From contig JAJHZJ010000696.1 in the NCBI GenBank assembly GCA_023548195.1, forward strand, positions 660,001 to 724,000: DNA of 64,000 nt, read 5' to 3'. How positions within the stretch are numbered: position 1 is the first letter of the stretch; the number at the start of each line of letters is the position of its first letter. The translations under genes were made by a program, and so were the position numbers. Of this stretch, positions 44,700-54,949 are shown piece by piece. Under the pieces are notes generated by a model, which made no database searches, was not told the DNA's origin, and saw only the letters and a program-made list of their open reading frames with translations. The stretch comes from Bettongia penicillata ogilbyi (lineage: Eukaryota; Chordata; Mammalia; Diprotodontia; Potoroidae).

Positions 44700-45070
44700 A
44701 AGGTGAGGAAATCTCCTCCCCTAATTCATCTCTACAACTCATCATCTTAGTTGTCTAGAACAGAGAGGTGAAGTTATTTCCCTGAAATCACACAGTGAGA
44801 ATGTGCCAGGGGCAGGACTTGAACCAGGTCTTCCTGGCTCCAAAGCCAGCTTTCTCTTCACTAAACCATGCTAATTCATACTTAAACCTATTAGCATTAC
44901 ATGTTTGATAAAGCACTTTTTTACATGTGTTGTCTCTTATATATGTCCTTTGGAATATATTATATTATTCTTATTTTGTAGGTGATGAAACTGAGACAAT
45001 TTACTCCAGGTCACTTTGGAGGCTGTATTTGAATCAGGCCTCAAAACAGATAATGTATGATGCCACATTG
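44700..45070 (-). mobile_element. Two minus-oriented CORE-SINE fragments
   Basis: First copy: 'ccctgaaatcacacagtgag' and 'gaaccaggtcttcctggctc' to about 44870. Second copy: 'tttgtaggtgatgaaactga' with flanks at 44895-45070. Confidence 0.5.
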
Positions 45071-45239
45071 ATTCTTCATGCAGTACCCTTTGGTTTCACT
45101 AGAAATTGGAAAGAAAGTATTGCTGAAAATAAGAGAGGATGGGAGAAGAGGAAAAAGAAATAAGAAACTCTTCAGTTACCAAAAACAAAATTTTCCCAAA
45201 CCCCTGATTTTTTTGCCCAGAATTGAATTAGATAGGCAA

Positions 45240-45355
45240 TAGAGGCAGTGTGCTCTACTGACTGGACTTATAGTGAAGAAGACTTCGGTTTGAGCTCTGC
45301 CTCTGATACCTACTGGCCATAGGATGCTAAAAAGTCATTTTCACTCTCTAAGATT
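45240..45355 (+). mobile_element. Degenerate CORE-SINE head
   Basis: 'agaggcagtgtgctctactg' and 'cttcggtttgagctctgcct' resemble the tRNA-like head. Confidence 0.35.
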
Positions 45356-45584
45356 TAAGTGGGTTGAGAGAGTGTCTTCACAGAGAGATAGTTCCCTGTA
45401 CCAAAGAAGACACCAAAAAAATAAAAATAAATGGCTTCACTTTAAGAAGAAAAGGAAAGACAGTCTCCAGAGGTTATTTCAGGAATCTACTTTAGGGATG
45501 TGGTCTTTTATCCTGAAGTCATCAAACTAATAACATGGTCAGGGAGAGGAACTCAACTCGAGGAAAAGAGGCAGGATGGAGCCA

Positions 45585-46030
45585 TCCAAGGAACTGCAGT
45601 CAAGCAAATCAAGGAGTGAAGAGAGCCTGTGTCCTTACTCTGCCATAGTCTATCTATGTGAACTTGATTAAGTAAACTTAGCCATTTGAAGCCTGTTTCC
45701 TCATCTGTGAAACAAGGGAACTGGCCTAGATGATCCTTTGCAGCTCTCAATCTAGGATCCTGTGTTCAAGTTGCGACTTGACTTTCCTACCTGGGTGATC
45801 TTGGCCAAGTCTGAGCCTCAGCATTCTCAACTATAAATAGAGTTCATTAGCTTGGTCAAAGTGATCACTGTCAATGTTAAGCTCAAGAACTCAGAAACAC
45901 ATGGTGTGGGGGAGAGGGCTACCCCTTTACCTTCATCTACTCCTAGATGAAGAAACAGACCCCAAAAAGGGAAGAGACTTGTCCAAGGTCACACAGCCAG
46001 TTCATAGCAGAAGGTTCATTGGAATCAGTT
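45585..46030. mobile_element. Cluster of three SINE fragments
   Basis: Plus copy 45585-45760 ('gcctgtttcctcatctgtga', 'gatgatcctttgcagctctc'). Plus scrap 45765-45870. Minus scrap 45930-46030 ('gtccaaggtcacacagccag'). Confidence 0.5.
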
Positions 46031-46144
46031 TGTCTAGCCTCCAGACAAAGTTCCATTAAAAATCTAAGTTTCTCCTCTTATAACCCTAAACTTTAAAAGG
46101 AAGCCCCAAGATCCATCCTTTTAAACTATTGCCTGAATCCTGGA

Positions 46145-46305
46145 GCTAATGAAAGAACCCAGATTCAACTGCAGACCTGCCCTGGGACACCTTGGGCAAG
46201 GTCCTTCATCTTTTTGGGCCTCTCTTTCCTACACTTGAAAAAGAGAACTGGGACTCAGAGGACCTTGTAAAGTCCCTTCCAGCTCCAACCCCCCTGAAAT
46301 TCATC
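46145..46305 (+). mobile_element. CORE-SINE
   Basis: 'acccagattcaactgcagac', 'ccttgggcaaggtccttcat' and 'agtcccttccagctccaacc' are in family order. From 46306 to 47004 no feature is recognised. Confidence 0.55.
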
Positions 46306-47004
46306 TCCAGAACATTTCAAAAACATCTCCAGGCTCTCAGAGAATAGAGAAAACCTTAATATCATGTTCCGATGCCATCTGATAACATCTGCAGCAGGCT
46401 CTACTAGCATTAATCAATAGGAATTTCTAGCAGCAGCCCTGGTGTGGCAAACAGCAAAGTCAATTTGGGAGCCTGGGTCTGAGATTTCCACTGTGTCTGG
46501 GTGTGGAAATGTCTTTCACTGATGCAAATCATTGATTTCTAATCTTAAGAGAATTTCCGGACAGGCACCCTGAAAGGGTAAGTGATTTGCTTGTTATTGT
46601 AATCATTATGGAATATGTAACAGTTATTATGTGCCAAAGATAGAAAATGAGCCTTGACCTTCCTTCCTGACTCCAACACTGATGATCTATACAGATGCCA
46701 AGCTTGTTTATAGAAGGAAGAAAAAAACTTTCTGTAACCAGCAGGGTAGAGAGTGAAGATCCTAGAATGGGGTGGTGGTGGGGTGGTGGTGGAGAAAGTC
46801 AAAGGACTGGGTCCTAAAGTGGCTTTTCCACTTTTTTCTTGTAAACCTTGAGTAAGTTTCTTCAGAGGCTCACCATCAGGTTGACTTAGAGGATGCATGA
46901 CTCTACATTGATATTCTGAACAAGTTGCATTAAAAACCTGGGAATGGATACAAAACAGATCTCTCACATGACACGGTAGCGATATTGTTGGATCAAGCTT
47001 GAGA

Positions 47005-47090
47005 ACTGGAGTTAGCAGATCCGGATTCAAATCCTGCCTCACACACATCCTACCTGTGTAACTCTGAGTCTTTGATCTGTGATACCTGTA
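47005..47090 (+). mobile_element. CORE-SINE head fragment
   Basis: 'ggattcaaatcctgcctcac' and 'cctacctgtgtaactctgag' form the head and core junction. From 47091 to 47364 nothing is recognised apart from a possible reversed SINE scrap near 47210-47300. Confidence 0.5.
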
Positions 47091-47364
47091 ACTACCAAAC
47101 AGAGATTTTCCTACCACAAAGTACTTTTCAAAACTGATCATGCTCTATATAATTGGGAGTTGGTACAATCTGGATTACTTTCTTTTTCTAAAGAGCACTA
47201 GCGATTGGATCAGAGGTCCCCAGAGATGAAGTGACAGAGCTAATCACAAGGTACAGGTGAAAATACAAACCCAGGTCTTCTGGATTCTATACGCAGCACT
47301 CAGTGCCTCTGGGAGGAAATGTTTATATCTGTTCAGAGGAAGAAAAGGTTGCATAGGCTAAAAA

Positions 47365-47460
47365 CAGAATCACAGAATTTGAGAGTTGGAAGGAAACCTT
47401 AGCAGTCAGGCACCAACCCATACATGAAAGGAATCCTCTTCAAAACATGTCCAACAAATG
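47365..47460 (-). repeat. CR1/MIR3-like fragment
   Basis: 'acagaatcacagaatttgag' and 'ttggaaggaaaccttagcag' match the reversed terminus of CR1-type or MIR3-type repeats. Confidence 0.45.
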
Positions 47461-47474
47461 CAGATGGTAATGCA

Positions 47475-47635
47475 AGCACTGAACTTCGAGGCAAAAGACA
47501 GGTTCAAATGGTGGTCCTGCAATTTACAATCTGTGTGATCCTGGGCAAGTCAGAGGCTCTCTCGGCCTCAATTTCCTCATCTGTAAAATGAGGTAACTGG
47601 GCTGGACCACTATAGTTCTGAGTCTATAAAACAAT
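47475..47635 (+). mobile_element. CORE-SINE
   Basis: 'gtgtgatcctgggcaagtca', 'tcaatttcctcatctgtaaa' and 'ctggaccactatagttctga' follow the family order. From 47636 to about 48000 the DNA is AT-rich with no recognised feature. Confidence 0.65.
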
Positions 47636-48816
47636 TATCCTCCCTTAAAATTTACCACATAGCTGAAGTACTTAGTGATTACTCAATTATCAGGAATCCT
47701 AAATTTACAGAAATAATAAAAATGATAATAAAAAAATAAATCTCTTAACAAGGGGGCAACTTTAAATAATAAGCACTTGATATACGATTTGATTTGCAAA
47801 ATCTGGATTTAAACATTTTTCGTGCAATAGCCAATATGTAATCTTAGGTACCTGTGTCCCACTTTGTGACTATTCTGGAGCAGGCATGAAACCAACACTT
47901 TGCACTTTAGCAAAGTCATCATTAACCACACAGGCTGCTCAATAAAGAAATGAAGAGACCTTTCATTAATTAATATATTTTCTGCATTATAGTTAACATA
48001 GGTACTTTCTTTGCATCACCCTTAGTTTTCGTTAGGTACTGCTATTTTTGTTATATTCAGACATGAGTACATTTTGACAGTCCTTTGCAATAAATATCAT
48101 AAAATAATAGAGATTCACATAATAAATATTCTTTACAATAAAAAAGTTTAACAGACTTTTGTCTTAAAAATAGTCAGAATTCAACTTTGTGATTTATACA
48201 TACAATATACAAGACACGACCACAACATGTGGCTAAGGCAATGCTGGCCTGGGTCAGGTCGGAATAGGTCTGCTCACCTGCAGGGCTCAATTTGACAGGC
48301 CCGCAGCTCCAAGGTGGGGATTGGGGGTGGGGAGGGTGCAGAAGAAAGGGAGCCAGGCATGTTTCAGATGACTCGAGTCGGGGCCCCAGAAGATAACTCA
48401 GATATATAAATACCACCCAGGTTAGGGATCACAGTGACCTCTATGACAGTAGAAACTGAAAGAGGGAAGGCTGAATGAGTAGGGTGGAGCAGGAAGGAGT
48501 CAGAGAAATCTAATAGATGGCTGAGGGGTCCATGAGCAGCTAACAGGACTCTAAGGAGAACATTTATCTAGTCAAGAAATTCAGAAATATTCGGGGGGTG
48601 GGGAGTGGAGGGAAGGACATGCTTGACAATCCCTGGAATGAGCCAATACCAAAACTGGGGGCAGGGGGGAGGGAGAAGAAAAGAGGATGGAAACAAGGAG
48701 AATGGGATAAGGGAAGAAAGGTGGAAACTTTATGCACCATGAAGACAAGTCTACACCCTCAAGGGAAGATTCAAACCCCGTGAAAAAAAATTCTAAGGGG
48801 AACTCCATTCATTCCC

Positions 48817-48823
48817 TAGCTTA
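48817..48823 (-). promoter_or_regulatory. miR-21 seed match (7mer-A1) in SPRY1 3' UTR
   Basis: The transcript strand reads TAAGCTA, pairing with miR-21 nucleotides 2-7 plus the A opposite position 1. It lies about 360 nt after the stop codon. SPRY1 is an established miR-21 target in other mammals. Whether this exact site is the orthologous one was not checked. Confidence 0.5.
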
Positions 48824-48870
48824 CTCCAGAAATTAGATGGATTATTCTTTTAGCACTCCACCACAAGGAA

Positions 48871-48872
<2 letters not shown>

Positions 48873-48913
<41 letters not shown>
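48873..48913. repeat. (AC)n microsatellite in SPRY1 3' UTR
   Basis: About 20 ac units, read as (GT)n in the transcript, some 270 nt past the stop codon. Confidence 0.95.
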
Positions 48914-48914
<1 letters not shown>

Positions 48915-49182
48915 CACTGCAGTGTACAGATGACATTTCGGAGAAGCACATCAGTCCTGAGGCTCTTGTCCAAGGTAGGAGCCAGGTGCAAGGTCACCAT
49001 CCAAAGGCTATCCACAGGAAGGAGAGGGAGAAAATCCAGGAGCGAAATCCAGCAGCAGAGGAAAGAGAGGCCCCAAGGAGGAGAAGGGATAAGTGAAGGG
49101 GAAAGGGAGCAGAGAGAAAAACAAACCCACTGTCCCAACCTGAAAGTCGAGACAATCCCAAGGTTGAGTCCACCTCCCCTCA

Positions 49183-50142
49183 TCATGAGGGTTTGCCCTG
49201 AGCCCTAGAGGGGCAGCTCTCCAGCTTACAATAGACAGTGTTGGAGTTCTTACATCGGCAGCCCGGCCGTGTGATCCGGTCATAACAGCCCCGGCAGAGC
49301 TTCAAGCAGCCCTCAGCCGGGGGGTAACACAGTAAACAAGGCAGGAACAGGGCCATGGTCCCCATGCACAGATAGCGTGAGCAGCAATGGGGCTGGGAAC
49401 AAGAGCAGGGGTGGTCTGCATAGGAGTCCCCCTCGTCATCATTGGAGCAATGATAGAAGAGACCCTTGACCAGGCACATGCAGGTGCTGTATTCCACCAT
49501 GCTCTCGGCAGAGCACAGGCACTGACGGTCACAGGCCAGGCAGGAAGGCAGGGCCCTGGGCGCTGTACACTCTTCACACTTACATTTCCCACACCGTTCA
49601 CAGATGAACTTGTGCTGTGTCGAAGGTTCTTCTTTCAAGGAAACTTTCAGGTCCTCTGTGACAGAGGAGGCCCGTTTAGGCTGGGTCCGGATGGCCCTTT
49701 CCACCTGCCGGCCAGGACCTAGCCGGGATGGAGGGGATCTTCCCAGCAGGCCCTGCTCTGAGGACACACTGCTGTTGCTGCCTGAACTGGCTGCACTCCC
49801 TGTACTGGTGGACCTGCTCAGTACAGGAACCCTGGAGTTAGTGGGTAACCCCATGTGGCTGGGGGGTTGGTGCTCAGAATTGTTATTCATGTTAAGGGGT
49901 ATGATTTCATGAGTCCTCTCATGTTTCTCTGGTCTGGGCACTAGCCTGGGGCCAGGCTTTTTGAGCACTGATGGCCCTTCAGTGTACTCATTGTTGCCTC
50001 TGATGGCCTTGATCTGGTCCAGCGACAAGATAGTGGTGGTTGGGCTCTCCCTCTCGTGGTCCAACCTTGGCCGGCCATCTAGGGAAGGCTGCTGGATCAC
50101 CACAAATGACCCACCACTTCCATGTGGATTTGGAGGATCCAT
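49183..50142 (-). CDS. SPRY1: SPRY1, Sprouty homolog 1 (RTK-ERK signalling antagonist)
   Basis: A single uninterrupted frame encodes 319 residues, the usual SPRY1 length. Sprouty proteins are induced by growth factor signalling and feed back to dampen Ras-ERK output of FGF and other receptor tyrosine kinases at the plasma membrane. In order: residues 44-60 hold the conserved tyrosine motif (IKAIRGNNEYTEGPSV, Tyr53), which when phosphorylated binds SH2-type partners such as CBL or GRB2; 109-128 is the serine-rich motif (SRSTSTGSAASSGSNSSVSS); about 181-298 is the cysteine-rich Sprouty domain (CERCGKCKCEECTAPR ... CSNDDEGDSYADHPCSCS ... CLLCYPPAEGCLKLC ... RPGCRCKNSN), which directs membrane association. 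The C-terminus NTVYCKLESCPSR marks it as SPRY1 and not SPRY2, 3 or 4. The ATG follows a splice acceptor by 55 nt, so the coding region is one exon, as in other mammals. I see no damage. Confidence 0.98.
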   Translation of the reverse strand: MDPPNPHGSGGSFVVIQQPSLDGRPRLDHERESPTTTILSLDQIKAIRGNNEYTEGPSVLKKPGPRLVPRPEKHERTHEIIPLNMNNNSEHQPPSHMGLPTNSRVPVLSRSTSTGSAASSGSNSSVSSEQGLLGRSPPSRLGPGRQVERAIRTQPKRASSVTEDLKVSLKEEPSTQHKFICERCGKCKCEECTAPRALPSCLACDRQCLCSAESMVEYSTCMCLVKGLFYHCSNDDEGDSYADHPCSCSQPHCCSRYLCMGTMALFLPCLLCYPPAEGCLKLCRGCYDRITRPGCRCKNSNTVYCKLESCPSRAQGKPS

Positions 50143-50197
50143 GAGGAGTGAGCTGGACTTCTGGCATTCACTGGAAACCTGGCATGCATCTGAAATC
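50143..50197 (-). other. SPRY1: SPRY1 5' UTR part of coding exon, with splice acceptor
   Basis: On the minus strand a pyrimidine stretch ends 'tctccttttag' at 50198, then the exon begins GATTTCAGATGCATGCC and reaches the ATG at 50142. This is a good acceptor. An upstream ATG in the exon ('cagatgcatgcc') is out of the way of the long frame and is probably skipped. Confidence 0.7.
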
Positions 50198-53100
50198 CTA
50201 AAAGGAGATCAAGGGTGAAAAGGAGGGAAAAAGGAGCAAAAATAAATTACAGGAAACATTTTGAGGGGGAAAGATCCTGACAAGTCCCCTGTTGATTGAA
50301 CCACCTGGCAGTGTTCTCCTGTAGCAGGGGTCCTGGCCACAGGCCAACTTCAGGAGAGTCTGGGCACAACATCACAGCGGAGGCAAGGAGGCAGGAGCCC
50401 CTACACCATCAAAAACTTGACTTCTGTTCCACTTTTGAAGGAGAAGGGAAGCAATCCCAGTGTAACTCTTTGCAGGTCGGAGATACTAGAACAGGAAGAT
50501 TTAAAGGGAGAAGACAAATGCAGGGTGTCCCAAAACTCTTCATACCATTTTAAGTTATTGGAGTTTAAAATTTCACTAAGACTTTTGGGACACCCTGTAT
50601 ATTGAATGACCCTGTCTGCATCAAGGATAAGATTTTATACTTGGACATTGAGATTTTTGTAATGTTGCTTAGTTTTGCTTTTTTTGGAGTACTTGAATTC
50701 ATGACTTCAAGAAAATGCACATGAAACGGAATTCAATGATTGTGACCATGGATATCTCCCTCTGTTGATGGAGCCCACACCTTTCCCTTCTGGGCAACTC
50801 TTCCCCTGGTCCCTGGAGTACTTAAAATGAATACATTTCATCATAGAGCCCCAGAAAAGGTCCCAAACTAAAAAGACATCATTCAGGAACCAGAGGACAT
50901 TTTGCAGTGGAACACCTCCTGATGATGAAATTAATCAGCCAGATGCAAAGCGTGGCATAGTTCTCTCAAAATAATCCAGGGCATAATTCTATAAAAGTCA
51001 GCTCAGTTCCTTTGCAATCAAGCCTTTCTTGGGTAAGGACCTTTTGAAAAGCACAAATATAAGTCTTTGAGATGGGATGCTGTTTGAATAAAAAACAAAT
51101 GCTTGGAAAGGCCTTCAAGTTATCCTGGAAAACTCCTGCCTGTTTCCTTTATTTCTATGTTTCTAAACATAGAAAAATAATAAGGGACAGGCACCTTGAG
51201 GTTCCAATCTCAGGTTGCCCACTCAGAACCACAGAAGGAAGAAAACAAGCACCCTGCCATCCCTGGGGGACAACCAAACATTTGCTCTCCAATCCTTGGC
51301 AAAAGAATTCTAATTTATAATTTGTTTGGCACATGAGTCCTCAGAATCCACTCCATTTCCTTTTGCAGATCAGTGTGAAACTCTTTGGAAAGAAATTCAT
51401 CATCCCCACGGATACCACTAACCTTCTCCCAATTCCAGGAGGGGTCAGGGGCGGAGCAGAGGAGAAAGACACTAGGCAGGGAGCCAGGGTCACAGGAGAA
51501 GGGAATGAAGCTTAAGGAGACACTCTGAAGGAAAGGCGTAACAGGAAGTGTATTTGAGTTATTACTAAATGTCCATGAGAGTAAATGTCACATTAACTCA
51601 CTGGAACTCTCCTACACTCATTCTCCTGACTAAATTCAAGGCCTCCGATGGGCCAAGCTTTCCCCACCCCCTTAAAATAACTTCTCTGCACACATGGAGG
51701 ACAGATTCATAACCTGCTGCATTTTAGCTCTAGAGTCCTTAAGGGCCATTTAAAAATATTTCAAGTTACTCCCTACACTATACACTCTTTCCAGAAGACT
51801 TTGCAAATACAAAGGAGCCAAAATAAGAAGTTGGAAAAATGAGAAAGAAAACAAGGGAATTGAAATTAGGTGGAGGAGAAGGTAAGTCCCAGTATTTCAC
51901 TGCTTTATCAAGGTACCACAAGTCACCTTAAATCCTATTTTTAAAAGGCCATCTGCTTATGGAGACAAACCAAATGTCTAGATTCCCAAAAAAGGTCAGC
52001 ACACAAAAAGGACTCTATGAATCTGTGGGTCCGACAATTTTCAAGCAATGAGTGAGTGAGCCCTCTCCCTTTCCTGATGATTTCCCAGGGGGAAAAAAGA
52101 GGAATAAAATCTTTGGACAATTCTGGCCTATGGGAGGTGGGGGGGCCCTCTGGATTTTCCAGGATAATTTTAATACCATTCCAGCAGGACTTCCTGCCAG
52201 TACCAGTCAAACTACAGAGGCAAGCAAAGTGGTTCTTGAAAGATTTTTTTTTTCTTTTTCAGGCAGATATTTGAAAGCCTGTGTGATGGTGTGCTCCAAA
52301 AGCAAGCCCAGGGACACAGATTCCGAGACTTCTTGGGGTTTCATTTGCAAAAGGCTGACTGGATGCCAGGAAAGGGGAATGAGTGCAGGCATCACCTGGG
52401 ACTGGGGGTTGCAAAGGATCGCAGCAGCACGGAGAGGGGACTGGAGAAGGGAGCCCGGCACCTTCTGTGTGCACGGCTGGGACAAGACAGGAGATATGCA
52501 GAAAGGCACGAAGAGGAAAGAGTTATGAATGAAATGCAGTTTTCTCTCTTTTGCAAAGGAGAGGAGGCATTGCCTCAGTCAGGCTGGCGTGCCAGTTCTT
52601 AAAGCGGCCGCACCTTCCTCCACCCTTCTCTTCCCACTTCAACAAGTACAGCCCTAGTAAATGAAAGGGGGGCGGCCAGGGTGGCGGGGGGAGGTTCCAG
52701 ACTGCAGCTTGGGTGCAGATCTTATTACTGCCGTGCGCTGTGCTGGGGGAGGCTGCGCCGGGCTCGCTCCATACATGCACAAATACATGCGCACACACGC
52801 ACACATGTAGGCCCCAGGCACCCACACGGGCACCCACACGCTCCTTTCACCTCTCTCCTCTTTCTCAGATGGCAAAGACAATCTCCTCTCGAAGGAGGGC
52901 TCCCTCTTAAGGGTCCCTAGCAGGATAATCTGCCAGGCAGAAGACAAAACAGACCAAGTCCACTCCGCAGCCCATCCCCCACCCTCAAGCTTACGGACAC
53001 ATCCGACCCCCAGCAAGCAAAACCGAACCATGCTCTCCAAAACTAAGGGAGAGAATGGCCAGAGAGAAGATAGTGGGACTCGGAGAGGCTGGAATGAGGA

Positions 53101-53508
53101 TGCCAGGCAGGAGCACAGTGCAGTCATCCCATTTCCTTCTGGGAGACAGACTTAGGACCTTTTCCATCTCCTCTGGCAGAGGCTGGGGGCAAGGTGGCAG
53201 CCCTTTCAGATCCTGGACAGCTAAGAAGATCTTTAGGAATGATCTATCCCAACCCACTCATTTGGGAGAGAAGGAAACTAGTCCGTTCACTTTGGGGCTG
53301 AGCCGCTTTTCCCGGGCGCCCCTAGCCCGAGACCGCTCCTTTCCTCCCCTTCCCACCCCTTCCCTCCACACTAGAAACCGAGCTGTTTGCTGTCCAGCAA
53401 TCTTCCTCCCGCCCCCGCCTCGTTCCTAGGGCTGGGAACCCAAAGCTGAAAGTCAAGGTGAGGTGGCCCGTCACCTGAGCAGGTGCCAAGGCTAGGCTAC
53501 CGGACTTA
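50198..53508 (-). other. SPRY1: SPRY1 intron (putative)
   Basis: This lies between the acceptor at 50198 and the donor at 53509. It contains a small mariner-type MITE (50521-50597) and otherwise mostly non-repetitive DNA. A T-run at 52245-52259 and GC-rich text towards the promoter are visible. Extra 5' exons could lie inside, since SPRY1 has alternative first exons in other mammals. Confidence 0.5.
50521..50597. mobile_element. Mariner-like MITE with hairpin structure
   Basis: 77 bp with terminal inverted repeats: 'cagggtgtcccaaaa' at the left is exactly complementary to 'ttttgggacaccctg' at the right. After one mismatch a further 'tctt'/'aaga' pairs. An inner 'attttaa' also pairs. TA follows on the right; the left flank is TG, a possible mutated TA. 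It has no coding capacity. Its RNA would fold into a long hairpin. Confidence 0.8.
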
Positions 53509-53510
53509 CC
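53504..53510 (-). other. Candidate splice donor of SPRY1 5' exon
   Basis: The minus strand reads CTCGAGG|GTAAGT, a near-ideal donor, with the exon ending at 53510. It pairs in phase-free (non-coding) fashion with the acceptor at 50198. Weaker donor-like sites exist near 52990, 53705 and 55365. Confidence 0.55.
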
Positions 53511-54829
53511 CTCGAGGCCGGGAGTGAGCTGCACCTGTTGGGGGAGCCCCCCACCCCCGAACATGCACAGTTTTCTCTCTACACGTGTGAGCCCTCCTCT
53601 CCAAATCATCAAGAGAAAGCATCTGGGTTTAAATGCGCTCAGGTGCACCTTGAATTCTCCACCCCACCCCTGTCGCGCTGAAAGCGGTCCCCCCAGAAGC
53701 CCACCTACCGATTTCCGAGCTGTCACCAAGGGCGAATTCGTCCAAGTCCGCTCCACGTAAGACCCACTGCGCGTCCAAGCGCCCGCGCGGAGCATTAAAC
53801 AGAGCTGCCAGGGCTTGGGGTCGGCATCCCCTCAAAGCCGAACTGAGGCGAGGCGAGGGTTAGCGAGCCCAAGGACTCCCCCTCCCTCCTCTTTCCGCCT
53901 CCTCCTCCTGCTGTGGCTGAGGGAGGGAGCCTTTCCCCGGCCCCCTTTTGGCTGCAGGAGAGAATTCTTGCTTGCAGTTCTCTGGAGGAGCCTAGCTCTC
54001 AGCCTCTCAGCAGTGAACACCCCCTTCCAAGGGGCTTCAGTCTAGCAAGGATTCCGCAGGTAGCTTGCTGCTCCGAGCTTTGCCAAGGGTCTCCCGAAAA
54101 AAAAGTTAGAGGGGGAAGAAAAAGAAAAAGAGGAGGGGAGAGGGGAAGGATTAGAACAAGAAGGTTCTCCCAATTGCAAGAACAAGATCCTTGGATCTAA
54201 AGGCAGTTCTGACGGCAAGGTTTCTCAGCCTTCAGATCTCCCCTGTTCAGATGCTGAGAATTCCCAAATAGGGCGGGGTGGAGGGAGGAAAGAGCAGTCT
54301 TCAGTCCTGGATGCAGAGTGGATCTCAAAGCGGCGTTCCCAGTCAGTCCCAAAGATGCCAATAGGAACCGAACGCAGCTGGCTAGTCTGCAGGCAGGCAA
54401 CGGAGGGGTCCAGCGAGGATACGACTGAGGCTCCTTTTGAAAAGTTCTCCAGAGTCTCGGTGGATTTCGCTTCGGGGAGTATTCTCTTCTCCCCACCTTT
54501 CTTTCGCCGGGAAGGGGTGGGATTCCGAATAACCCCAAGACGTCGCGGTGGCAGGGTGTCCTGTGGTGTGGAGTCTTTAGATCTCCTCTTCCCCAGGCTA
54601 GGATGCTGTCACGCTGCCTCCTTCACTCCACAGCGGCTCTTCTGGGGTGGGCACAACGTGCCAGCGCCTTAGCTCGTTGGGCTCAGTTCAGGCTCAAGAG
54701 CAGGCAGTGGGGCGCAGCTTCAGCTTGCTCGCTCGGCATTCCAGGTCCACGTTCTACTCTGCTGCGGAGAAGAGAGTGGCAAGGGAGAGCCCATTAAGTA
54801 AAATGTGTGGTTCTCCCGGCGGGTGGCTC

Positions 54830-54857
54830 GGGGCAGGGGCAGGGGCCGGGGCCGGGG
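54830..54857 (+). promoter_or_regulatory. G-quadruplex-type tract in SPRY1 promoter
   Basis: Five runs of four G are separated by 1-2 base spacers ('ggggcaggggcaggggcc' and on). They lie on the non-template side relative to plus and on the template side for SPRY1. Confidence 0.7.
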
Positions 54858-54939
54858 CTCCCTCTCCCGTTCCCTTGGCCCCCAGCTAGGCAGTCAGCCA
54901 GCCTGCCTGTCTACCATGTGCCTGCTGTTGCTCTCCGAG

Positions 54940-54949
54940 TGATTGACAG
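54940..54949 (+). promoter_or_regulatory. PBX-MEIS composite motif
   Basis: An exact TGATTGACAG in the CpG-rich promoter. This is the established PBX-MEIS heterodimer consensus. Occupancy is unknown. Confidence 0.5.

Larger units (their letters stand above)
48000..49182 (-). other. SPRY1: SPRY1 3' untranslated region (3' boundary approximate)
   Basis: This follows the stop codon on the minus strand. It carries an (AC)n run (48873-48913), a miR-21 seed match (48817-48823) and an AU-rich distal part at 48030-48200 with repeated 'atttatt'-type elements on the transcript strand. That distal part resembles my recollection of the human SPRY1 message end. I found no canonical AATAAA hexamer nearby on the minus strand, so the cleavage site is unknown and the boundary is a guess. 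Confidence 0.55.

Noticed and set aside
46545..47141. 198-codon minus-strand frame
   Set aside because: It runs through a SINE head at 47005-47090 and a GGT-rich stretch. There are no domains, no splice context and no codon pattern suggesting selection.
49387..49912. Plus-strand frames opposite SPRY1
   Set aside because: They are shadows of the SPRY1 coding region. The minus-strand protein is an unmistakable full-length family member.
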